Below, piece by piece: positions 1 to 5,896 of a stretch of DNA of 5,896 nt. The notes under the pieces were generated by a model. It was given only the letters and a program-made list of their open reading frames with translations, had not been told where the DNA came from and did no database searches. Origin of the DNA: Opitutales bacterium (lineage in GTDB: Bacteria; Verrucomicrobiota; Verrucomicrobiia; Opitutales; Oceanipulchritudinaceae); the NCBI GenBank assembly GCA_007123395.1, contig SKLD01000359.1:1-5896 (forward strand), read 5' to 3'. Made by a program: the position numbers and the translations under genes. The stretch's first letter is position 1. Each line of letters begins with the position of its first letter.

Positions 1-1
1 A

Positions 2-59
2 GCCGTCGATACGGCGGGAACGCGGCACTCATCCGCGGGCATCGGCTGAAGCCGACGGT
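2..59. repeat. cluster of three small hairpins, REP-like, upstream of the phosphodiesterase gene
   Basis: Three perfect inverted repeats follow one another in 55 bases. GCCGT/ACGGC lies at 2-6 and 11-15 (loop 4). CGCGG/CCGCG lies at 21-25 and 33-37 (loop 7). TCGGC/GCCGA lies at 42-46 and 51-55 (loop TGAA). In addition CCGTC at 3-7 can pair with GACGG at 54-58, so the block could instead fold as one branched stem. Stems are only 5 bp, and short stems are common in GC-rich DNA, so this could be partly chance. It could be a dispersed REP-like repeat, a terminator region of a gene off the left edge, or an mRNA leader structure. No T-run follows, which argues against a simple terminator. Confidence 0.35.
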
Positions 60-147
60 CCGATTTAGCCGCCGCGCGACGTTCTCGGGTCGTCTTTTCC
101 GCTGCCGGTATTGCAGCGACCCCGCTTTGCCCTACCGTCCTGAGAAA

Positions 148-1425
148 ATGAACTTTGCATTCCGGCTATTTTCGCTCCGGCGAGTTTTGATCCTTCTCGC
201 GTTTCTCGCCGTTTGGGCGACGCCCTCGGCCGCTGCCGACGAAGGGCGGGCAACCGTCTTCCTCATCAGCCTCGACGGTATCCGCGCTGACTATTTCGAG
301 CGCGCCGAAACGCCGTTCTTCGACGAGCTGACCATCGAAGGCGCTCACTCCATGGAGACGATCGCCGTCTTTCCGAGCGTGACCTTCACCAGCCATGTAT
401 CCATCTCAACGGGAACGAAAGCGGAGATACACGGCATCACCCTCAACTCGTTCTACGACTCCCGCACGCAGCAGTTCCACCGCTACGCGGGCGACCAAGC
501 GCTGCTCGAAGCCGAGCCCTTCTGGACCACGGCCACCCGTCAGGGCGTGCGCACCCTCGTCTTCGACTGGGTCAACGCCCACAACCAGACCGGACCCCAC
601 CCGACCGCCTACTTCGGCGAGAGCTACACCCGCGGAATTTCCGATGAAGAACGCATCGCACGTGTTCTCGACACATGGGAAAGCGACGACGACCCGGAGC
701 CCCTGCGCTTTGTCCTCGCCTACGCTGAGTCCCCCGACAAAGAGGGCCATCGCGGCGGTCCGGACAGCGCCCTCGTCGACGACCGTATGGAAGAGTTGGA
801 TACCCTCATGCGGCAAACGACGGAACGCGTGCGCTCTCTCTGGGAGCGGACCGCCGGCCCGGAGGATACGCTCTACGTCATCATCACCTCCGACCACGGC
901 ATGGCCCCCGTGGAATACCATATCGACCTGCGCAAGGGACCAGCGATCAATGAGCGGGTGCGCACCGTCAGCACATCCTCTCTCGCGCACTTCTTTTTCG
1001 ACGACATCGACGATCCCGCCGAGCGCGCAGAGGTCAAATTCGCCGTGAAGCGCGATCTCGCCGCAAGCGAACCCATCACCGTCTACACGCGCGAGACCCT
1101 CCCCGCGGAGTGGCGCTACAACCACCCCTACCGCACGGGCGATCTCGTCGCCACCGTACCCGTGCCCTACGCCTTCTTTCGCCACGACGGCGACGGTATG
1201 ATTCAGCGCGCGGCAGACACGGGCCGCTTCTTCGGCGCCCACGGATACGATCCCCGCGCCCACCCGGAGATGAACACCGTCCTCTTTATGCAGCGCTGGC
1301 CCGAACCGCTCGGCGGCGTTGACCTCGGCGAAATCTCCCTCCTCCAAATCCACGCCACCGTCTGCGCCCTCCTCGGCATCCACCCCGCCCCGACCGCCCG
1401 CACCGACACGTTTTTCGAGCCGTGA
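148..1425 (+). CDS. exported nucleotide pyrophosphatase/phosphodiesterase (NPP, alkaline phosphatase superfamily)
   Basis: This is a 425-residue two-metal phosphodiesterase of the NPP branch of the alkaline phosphatase superfamily. The family hydrolyses phosphodiester or pyrophosphate bonds in nucleotides and related molecules; the substrate here cannot be read from sequence. Residues 1-30 form a Sec signal peptide: basic start, hydrophobic stretch VLILLAFLAVW, then a small-residue cleavage region near SAAA, so the enzyme acts outside the cytoplasm. Expected active-site residues are D43 in SLDGIR, nucleophile T79 in FPSVTFTSH, N100, D197 and H201 in ESPDKEGH, D249-H250 in TSDHGM, and H365 in GAHGYDP. 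The D43-T79-N100 spacing equals that I recall for the Xanthomonas NPP (D54, T90, N111). The frame is open from the window start and a TTG occurs at 127. ATG 148 is preferred because the signal peptide begins there, although the ribosome binding site is weak (GAG three bases upstream). It converges on the kinase gene. Confidence 0.9.
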   Translation: MNFAFRLFSLRRVLILLAFLAVWATPSAAADEGRATVFLISLDGIRADYFERAETPFFDELTIEGAHSMETIAVFPSVTFTSHVSISTGTKAEIHGITLNSFYDSRTQQFHRYAGDQALLEAEPFWTTATRQGVRTLVFDWVNAHNQTGPHPTAYFGESYTRGISDEERIARVLDTWESDDDPEPLRFVLAYAESPDKEGHRGGPDSALVDDRMEELDTLMRQTTERVRSLWERTAGPEDTLYVIITSDHGMAPVEYHIDLRKGPAINERVRTVSTSSLAHFFFDDIDDPAERAEVKFAVKRDLAASEPITVYTRETLPAEWRYNHPYRTGDLVATVPVPYAFFRHDGDGMIQRAADTGRFFGAHGYDPRAHPEMNTVLFMQRWPEPLGGVDLGEISLLQIHATVCALLGIHPAPTARTDTFFEP

Positions 1426-1465
1426 TGCGGTTGGGGCTGCGATCCGCCGCTTCCGGGCACGTCAA

Positions 1466-3718
1466 TCACGCCTTCGGCAGGCGCAACCCGAAGACCGCGC
1501 CGCCGCCGTCGCGGTGGCGGTAGAAGATTTCGCCGCCCATGCGCTCCATGAGTTTCTTGACAATGCTCAGGCCGATGCCGGAGGAGGATTCTCCGGCGGT
1601 GGGCTGAGCGGATAGCCGCGTAAAGGGGGTGAATAATCTGGGCACGTCCGCAGGTGCGACGCCCGGCCCTTCGTCTTCGACGAGAAGGGAAGCGTCGGCA
1701 CCGCTTTCACCGGGCTCCGCACGCAGCCGCACGCGCTTGCCCGGCGGCGAGAATTTGAGCGCATTCGAAAGGAGGTTGCGGGCGCATTGGCGCAGTCCCT
1801 TGGCATCGGCGCGCACGATCAACGCCTCCGTCGGCGGAACAGCCTCAATCCTGATGTCTTTGCGGATGGCGTGCGGGGTGCCCGCCCGCGCCACGTCGCC
1901 GAGGACCTGGGCGAGATCGACGGTTTCCAAAGGGGGGCCCGAACCGCCGGAGCGCAACCGCTCCAGATCGAGAAGGTTGGCCACAAGGTCCATCATCCCC
2001 TCGGAAGTATCGCGGATTTCGGTAAGCCACTCCGCGCGCGACGCCGAATCGATGTCGGGATCGTCGAGGATGTCGACCATGGACCGGATCGCGGCAGCGG
2101 GAGAACGAAGATCGTGCGCCACGATGCGCAAGAGAGCGTTTTTCTCTTCGTCGATACGCCGCAGGGCGGACTCTGTTTCACGGCGGCGCGCCACTTCATG
2201 CTGGAGCGCCTCGTTCTCTTTCACCATTCGTTCATTTTCGATCCGGTCGAGGTCGGCTTCAAACCGCAATTTGAGCAGCGCACGTGTGCGGGAATCACTC
2301 CGGCGGGTTGCCTCTTCCGTATCATCTAAACACCGCTCAAACTCCGCACAGGCCTCAGCGTGCCGACCCTGCGCGGCAAGCGCACGTCCCAGCTTACGCC
2401 GCAACCGGCAGGCTGTGCGGTTACACGCCTCCGCTGCCCGTGCCACAGCCGCCGCGTAGACGTGCGTCGCCAGCTCCTCCCCGGTTTCGCCCGGCGCATC
2501 CTGAATCCGCTCATTTAATACCGTCCGGACGCGCTTCGCCACCTGCGGCACCGCCCCCGGAAATGCACGCAAAACATCCCCCAAATATTCGAGCAGTTCG
2601 ATGAGTTTCTGATCATTCCCGGAGTCGACGGCGAGACGGTACCCTTCCAGCCCTGCGTCGACAGCTTCACCGGGATTCTGCTCAGCGGCGAAAAGACGCA
2701 TGCGAAGCACCGCATGGTCCACGCGGATCTGTACCCGGCAGTGCGGGTCCGCGCAGGGATCCACCGCGTCTGCCAATACGCGGGCCGCGACCGCGTCTCC
2801 CGCCTCAAGAGCCACGGTCGCTTCAAGAAGCCGCCCCGCCGTGAGGAGACCGGGCTCGAGGCACTCCTGCGGTAGGCGGAAGAGCTTTGCGAGGAAGAAC
2901 CGGGCCTGCTCGAAATTGCCCAAAGCGTTGTATGTGTGCGACAAACAAAAGCATCCGATGCCGAGGCCGGGAGAACGCGGGATCGATTCACACAAACGCA
3001 GACTCTCATGCCGGTATTTCAGGCTCTCCTCGTCCTCCCCGAGACTGCCATACGCCATGGCAAGATGCGATGTCACAACCGCACGCAGATCCGGGTTACG
3101 CCGGATTTCGTTGTGACGTGTCAGGCTCATCGCACGCTCGATGATCTCCATGCAGGCACCCCGGTTGAATACGCAGATGAGCGCATTTAGTTCCGCGATG
3201 ACCCAGATCCTTTCGTCGCCGAGGGCTTTGAACCGCTCCTTCGCGGCGGCGAGGTGTTGCTCCGCCTCGGCGGAGTCACCGTGAAACGTCTTGTAGTTGC
3301 CGAGAACCAGTTCGCAACGGCCGACTGCCTCCGCCAAACCGTGCCGCACAGCCTCGCAAAGCGTCGCCTCCGCGAGGGCCGCCGCCGCCTTGCGCTCTCC
3401 TGATACATACAGCGCGGACGCCCGTAGAGCCCGCCAGAGGATACCGTGCTCCTGCCATTCGGCTTCCTCTCGGTCCGCCCCGCAGGCTTCCGCCCGGACC
3501 AGCGATTCCAGTGCTCCGTCGCTGTCTCTCAACAAAAGCTTCGCCCAAACGAGGCAGCTCCACAACTCAGGGGAGTCCGCGTCCGTCCCCAAGGCACGTG
3601 CCATGGCGTCTGCCGAAGCGGAAGGATCGGCATTCAGTGTCTGCAAGCGGGCTATTGGGATCAGTCGCTTTTCGACCGTATCTTGCTGCATTACCCCTTC
3701 CACCAGAGAAAAAGCCAT
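1466..3718 (-). CDS. soluble TPR-containing sensor histidine kinase, cysteine-rich, orphan
   Basis: This 750-residue protein autophosphorylates on histidine and should pass phosphate to a response regulator not present here. Residues 1-470 are helical repeats; clear TPR-like units lie near 131-167, 213-247, 253-286 and 443-470. A charged coiled coil (about 475-530) leads into the HisKA helix with H535 in VAHDLRSP. The ATPase domain has its N-box at N648-N652 (RNLLSNALKFSP), G1 at D682 (VEDEGPG), an F-box (LFTPFTRL) and G2 at 714-716 (SSGIGLSIVKKL), so it looks active. There is no signal peptide, membrane segment, receiver, PAS or GAF domain; sensing is presumably cytoplasmic through the TPR part. 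That part carries 16 cysteines, including CFC at 256-258, C322/C327 and C432/C437. ATG 3718 has no Shine-Dalgarno; ATG 3691 (residue 10) is preceded by GGAAGGGG and may be the true start. The signal and partner are unknown. Confidence 0.9.
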   Translation of the reverse strand: MAFSLVEGVMQQDTVEKRLIPIARLQTLNADPSASADAMARALGTDADSPELWSCLVWAKLLLRDSDGALESLVRAEACGADREEAEWQEHGILWRALRASALYVSGERKAAAALAEATLCEAVRHGLAEAVGRCELVLGNYKTFHGDSAEAEQHLAAAKERFKALGDERIWVIAELNALICVFNRGACMEIIERAMSLTRHNEIRRNPDLRAVVTSHLAMAYGSLGEDEESLKYRHESLRLCESIPRSPGLGIGCFCLSHTYNALGNFEQARFFLAKLFRLPQECLEPGLLTAGRLLEATVALEAGDAVAARVLADAVDPCADPHCRVQIRVDHAVLRMRLFAAEQNPGEAVDAGLEGYRLAVDSGNDQKLIELLEYLGDVLRAFPGAVPQVAKRVRTVLNERIQDAPGETGEELATHVYAAAVARAAEACNRTACRLRRKLGRALAAQGRHAEACAEFERCLDDTEEATRRSDSRTRALLKLRFEADLDRIENERMVKENEALQHEVARRRETESALRRIDEEKNALLRIVAHDLRSPAAAIRSMVDILDDPDIDSASRAEWLTEIRDTSEGMMDLVANLLDLERLRSGGSGPPLETVDLAQVLGDVARAGTPHAIRKDIRIEAVPPTEALIVRADAKGLRQCARNLLSNALKFSPPGKRVRLRAEPGESGADASLLVEDEGPGVAPADVPRLFTPFTRLSAQPTAGESSSGIGLSIVKKLMERMGGEIFYRHRDGGGAVFGLRLPKA
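3694..3701 (-). promoter_or_regulatory. possible ribosome binding site for an internal start of the kinase
   Basis: On the minus strand GGAAGGGG lies two bases before the in-frame ATG at 3691-3689. The GGA part sits at a normal distance from that ATG, and the AAGGGG part can pair with the 16S tail using a wobble but is rather close. The longer start at 3718 has no purine-rich match upstream. Choosing 3691 removes nine residues and leaves all domains intact. Confidence 0.4.
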
Positions 3719-3771
3719 CCGAGAGTCAACCGTGAAAGATCAAAAACATCTGCATCGAAGGGAGAGTAGAG

Positions 3772-3796
3772 AACGCAAGGCGTTGCATTGGTGCAG
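3772..3796 (-). terminator. weak candidate terminator or attenuator between photolyase and kinase
   Basis: Just past the photolyase stop the minus strand has TGCA-CCAA-TGCA (3795-3784) and then AACGC-CTT-GCGTT (3784-3772), followed by a pyrimidine-rich stretch, CTCTACTCTCCCTT, rather than a clean T-run. Stems are four and five base pairs, so termination would be weak at best. If it works it would partly uncouple the kinase from the photolyase transcript. The rest of the 78-base gap shows no convincing -35/-10 pair. Confidence 0.22.
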
Positions 3797-5344
3797 CTAC
3801 TTCCCGCGCAGCCGGGCGGCCGTTTCACGGATGGTCTTGCGTCGGTCTTTGGAGAGGCGTTCAAGGTTGCGCAGTTGCAGGGACATGCGCTGGTTGCCGC
3901 GCAGGCGCTCTTCGTTGCGGAGGAGGAAGTCCCAGTAGAGTGTTGTGAAGGGACAGGCATCGTCGCCCGTTGCCTTGGTGGGGTTCTTCGGGCAGGAGGC
4001 GCAGTAGTTGCTCATGCGCTGGATGTATTTGCCGGTCGCGGCGTAGGGCTTGGAGGCCATGAGCCCGCCGTCGGCGTATTGTGACATGCCGAGCGTGTTG
4101 GGCACCTCGACCCACTCCACGGCGTCAACGTAAACGGCCAAATACCACTCGTGCACGTCGCGCGGGCGCACGCCGAGGAGGAGCGCGTAGAGCCCCGTGA
4201 CCATGAGCCGCTGGATGTGGTGGGCGTAGCCGTGGCGCAGCGTCTGCCCGACGGCGGCACGGAGGCAGGCGAGGTCGGTCTCGCCCGTCCAGTAGAAGTC
4301 GGGCAGGTCGGCGTCGGCGTCGAGGGCGTTGCCGTCGAGGTAACCGGGCATCTTCCACCAGTAGACGCCGCGCACATACTCGCGCCAGCCGAGGATCTGG
4401 CGGATGAAGCCCTCGACCGCGTTGAGGGGGGCGGTGCCGTCGGCGTAGGCCTTCTCCGCCGCGCGGATCACTTCCATCGGGCGGAGCAGCTTGAGGTTGA
4501 GCGCCGCCGAGAGGAGCGAGTGGTAGAGGAAGGGTTCGTCCGACCACATCGCGTCCTGGAAGTCGCCGAAGAGCGGGAGGCGGTCGCGGATGAAGGCATC
4601 GAGGGCCGCCAGCGCGTCCTTGCGGGTCACCGGCCACGCGAATTCGTTGCACGCGCCGGGATGGTCGGCGAAGCGCGTGTTAACAAGGTCGAGGACGGCG
4701 CGGGTCGTCTTGTCGGGCCGGAAGCGCGGGGGCACGGGCAGATCGTCGCCAGGGCCTTCTTTGCCGAAGCTCCCGCGGTTGTCCTTGTCGTAATTCCAGT
4801 CGCCGCCGACGGGCTTGCCATTGTCGTCAAGGAGAATGCCGTGACGGCGGCGCATCTCGCGGTAGAAGTATTCCATGCGGACCGACTTGCGCCCCTCCGC
4901 CCATTTCCGGAAATCATCCGCTGAACACAGAAAGTGCGTGTCCGCCTCGATGCGCAGGGGCACATCGAGTTCTTTGCACAGCTTCTCCATGCCCCGCCGC
5001 ACGCGCCACTCCCCGGGCTCGACGACATGGATGGTCTCCGGCTCGAGCCGTTCCACATTTTCGCCCAGGACATCGGAAAAGGAGCGCTTCGGGCTGTCTG
5101 CCTCAAGAGCATCGTAGACCACGCGGTAGCCCTCGCTGCGCAGTGTTTCCGCAAAGTGCCGCATGGCGGCGAAAAAGACCGCAATACGCATCTTCGACGA
5201 CCAAACGTGTTTGGCTTCGCCGTCGGCCTCCGCCATGAATACGGCGTCGCGGCGCTTGTCCAAGGCGGCGAGCACCGGACTGTCGATATCGAGCTGGTCG
5301 CCGAAAACAACGGCAAGGCGGCGGGCGTTGCGTATGAATGACAT
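3797..5344 (-). CDS. phrB: iron-sulfur bacterial (6-4) photolyase / cryptochrome (PhrB type, DPRP family)
   Basis: This 515-residue flavoprotein belongs to the FeS bacterial cryptochrome/photolyase family, whose studied members use FAD and light to repair (6-4) pyrimidine photoproducts in the cytoplasm. The N-terminal part (about 8-230) is the photolyase-related alpha/beta antenna domain, starting AVVFGDQLDI; the rest is the helical FAD and DNA-binding domain. The four [4Fe-4S] cysteines are C360, C448, C451 and C464. They match the Agrobacterium PhrB cysteines I recall (350, 438, 441, 454) with a constant offset of ten. The same offset places H375-H376 (GYAHHIQRL) at the repair-site histidines, W352, W400 and Y401 at the electron-transfer residues, and Y434 at PhrB Y424. 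Family members bind a lumazine antenna (DMRL); I did not check those residues. ATG 5344 gives the expected length, but its ribosome binding site is poor. The symbol means Agrobacterium-type PhrB, not the E. coli CPD photolyase. It lies between the transposase and the kinase, all leftward. Confidence 0.95.
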   Translation of the reverse strand: MSFIRNARRLAVVFGDQLDIDSPVLAALDKRRDAVFMAEADGEAKHVWSSKMRIAVFFAAMRHFAETLRSEGYRVVYDALEADSPKRSFSDVLGENVERLEPETIHVVEPGEWRVRRGMEKLCKELDVPLRIEADTHFLCSADDFRKWAEGRKSVRMEYFYREMRRRHGILLDDNGKPVGGDWNYDKDNRGSFGKEGPGDDLPVPPRFRPDKTTRAVLDLVNTRFADHPGACNEFAWPVTRKDALAALDAFIRDRLPLFGDFQDAMWSDEPFLYHSLLSAALNLKLLRPMEVIRAAEKAYADGTAPLNAVEGFIRQILGWREYVRGVYWWKMPGYLDGNALDADADLPDFYWTGETDLACLRAAVGQTLRHGYAHHIQRLMVTGLYALLLGVRPRDVHEWYLAVYVDAVEWVEVPNTLGMSQYADGGLMASKPYAATGKYIQRMSNYCASCPKNPTKATGDDACPFTTLYWDFLLRNEERLRGNQRMSLQLRNLERLSKDRRKTIRETAARLRGK

Positions 5345-5370
5345 GCTGATTCTACTTTTTTGGAACTACG

Positions 5371-5387
5371 CCGGTAGGGCGACCGCA
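5371..5387 (+). repeat. GTAG-headed REP-like half-site in the transposase-photolyase gap
   Basis: The 57-base gap 5345-5401 contains CCGGTAGGGCGACCGCA. RAYT transposases act on REP elements that carry a GTAG tetranucleotide next to a hairpin. Here GTAG (5374-5377) is followed by GGCGACCG, which would make one stem arm, but the matching CGGTCGCC arm is absent. Only a four-base CGGT/ACCG stem remains. It may be a decayed or truncated REP, or chance. The gap also holds an oligo-T tract at 5355-5361. Confidence 0.25.
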
Positions 5388-5401
5388 AAGTGTGGGATAG
5401 A

Positions 5402-5896
5402 TCACTTCCGCGGATTTTCGACCGCCCGGTATCTCGCCCGTGAACGCGCCACCGCCAAGTCCAAATCGTCGAGGATCTCCACGGGCCGGCACGGCGGCGG
5501 TCGCTTCAGCATGGCGAGAGCCCGCGCGCCTTCGCCGTCTTCCAGCCAGTCGCGCGTTCCCAGCGCCCGGCCCTCCGTCAGAAACCGCGCGCGCAGCCGC
5601 AGCAGCTCATGCGGCTGCAGCTCCCCGCCGTTCTTCACCGCCTCCAGCAACGCTTCCGGGTCGATCCGCGCCCCCGTGCCGTCGCCTTTCGCCCCCGCTC
5701 CCTTTCCGAGCATCAGCAGACGGTAGCGTGCAAGCGCCTCTGCGGGGGTCTTCGCCGCCGGGAAGCAGGCACAGAGCGCGCAACACAGTTCTTCCTTGCC
5801 CGCCAGCGCTTCCGTGTAGCCGCACCAGCGGTAGTTCTCCGGCAGATCCGCCAAACCCGCCCGCACCGCGTTCAAGTCGATGTAGGCCGCGATCAG
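5402..5896 (-). CDS. RAYT / IS200-like (Y1) transposase, C-terminal part, cut by the window edge
   Basis: The frame is open from the right edge to the TGA at 5404-5402, giving the last 164 residues of a longer protein. It begins with YIDLNAVRAGL followed by YRWCGY, the signature that follows the catalytic core in REP-associated tyrosine transposases (usual form Y-I-x-L-N-P-V-R-A-G-x ... Y-R-W-S-S-Y). The HUH metal-binding motif and catalytic tyrosine lie further upstream, outside the window, so activity cannot be judged. RAYTs are typically single-copy housekeeping-like relatives of IS200 transposases that cut single-stranded DNA at REP hairpins. The tail is long and charged and includes a cysteine cluster (LCCALCACF) and a segment FLTEGRALGTRDWLED. 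The P-to-A change in the NPVRAG motif is a minor oddity. Any start placed inside the window (for example the TTG at 5875) would cut the motif and is an artefact. No IS ends were recognised. Confidence 0.82.
   Translation of the reverse strand: MIAAYIDLNAVRAGLADLPENYRWCGYTEALAGKEELCCALCACFPAAKTPAEALARYRLLMLGKGAGAKGDGTGARIDPEALLEAVKNGGELQPHELLRLRARFLTEGRALGTRDWLEDGEGARALAMLKRPPPCRPVEILDDLDLAVARSRARYRAVENPRK

Noticed and set aside
1..68. Tail of an upstream plus-strand gene ending at TGA 47-49 or TAG 66-68
   Set aside because: Both frames are too short in the window to show coding character, and the region is better described by hairpins.
127..147. TTG at 127 as the start of the phosphodiesterase
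   Set aside because: It would put seven charged or polar residues ahead of a standard signal peptide that begins at ATG 148, and it has no ribosome binding site.
406..1383. Long minus-strand open frame (325 codons) opposite the phosphodiesterase gene
   Set aside because: The plus strand encodes a clear enzyme with all motifs. The antisense product is low-complexity, valine/glycine/alanine/glutamate-rich, and typical of mirror frames in GC-rich DNA.
1426..1465. Bidirectional terminator in the 40-base convergent gap
   Set aside because: Only a four-base GCGG/CCGC stem with a long loop can be drawn and there is no T-run on either strand.
1629..2459. Plus-strand open frame (276 codons) opposite the kinase gene
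   Set aside because: Serine/arginine-rich shadow of the histidine kinase coding strand; no domain.
4151..4924. Plus-strand open frame (257 codons) opposite the photolyase gene
   Set aside because: It is repetitive in V, A, E and G with no recognisable domain, and fully overlaps a gene with exact motif matches.
5345..5356. TAGAAT on the minus strand as a -10 box for the photolyase
   Set aside because: It ends only four bases before the ATG, and no -35 match lies 16-18 bases further upstream.
3797..5896. Insertion sequence or composite element carrying the photolyase
   Set aside because: No terminal repeats or target-site duplication are visible. RAYT-type genes usually do not mobilise neighbours, and the photolyase base composition looks like that of its neighbours.

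Overview
The window is GC-rich bacterial DNA with dense coding and short gaps. It holds three complete genes and one gene cut off by the right edge. A Sec-type signal peptide on the first gene fits a Gram-negative envelope. The style of the RAYT-like transposase and the soluble TPR histidine kinase remind me of Verrucomicrobiota (Opitutae-like) genomes. That is an impression from gene flavour only, and no marker gene here fixes the taxonomy.

Layout, left to right. Bases 1-147 are a non-coding leader with three small hairpins packed into the first 55 bases. A plus-strand gene (148-1425) then encodes an exported nucleotide pyrophosphatase/phosphodiesterase-type enzyme with a complete set of metal ligands and its nucleophile. 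It converges, across a 40-base gap, on a minus-strand gene (3718-1466) for a soluble, cysteine-rich TPR sensor histidine kinase. Upstream of the kinase on the same strand, 78 bases away, is an iron-sulfur bacterial (6-4) photolyase/cryptochrome gene (5344-3797). Upstream of that, across 57 bases, is the C-terminal part of a RAYT/IS200-like transposase that runs off the window at 5896.

How the genes may work together. Transposase, photolyase and kinase all read leftward, so photolyase and kinase could share a transcript; this is not proven. The kinase has no response regulator on either side, so its partner lies elsewhere. The photolyase repairs UV lesions using light. Whether the kinase senses anything linked to light, DNA damage or redox state is speculation, resting on adjacency and its many cysteines. 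The phosphodiesterase looks independent. The transposase, a GTAG-headed REP-like half-site beside it, and the hairpin cluster at the left edge suggest REP/RAYT-type repeats in this genome. I see no convincing new multi-gene system; the most unusual item is the orphan cysteine-rich kinase beside the FeS photolyase.
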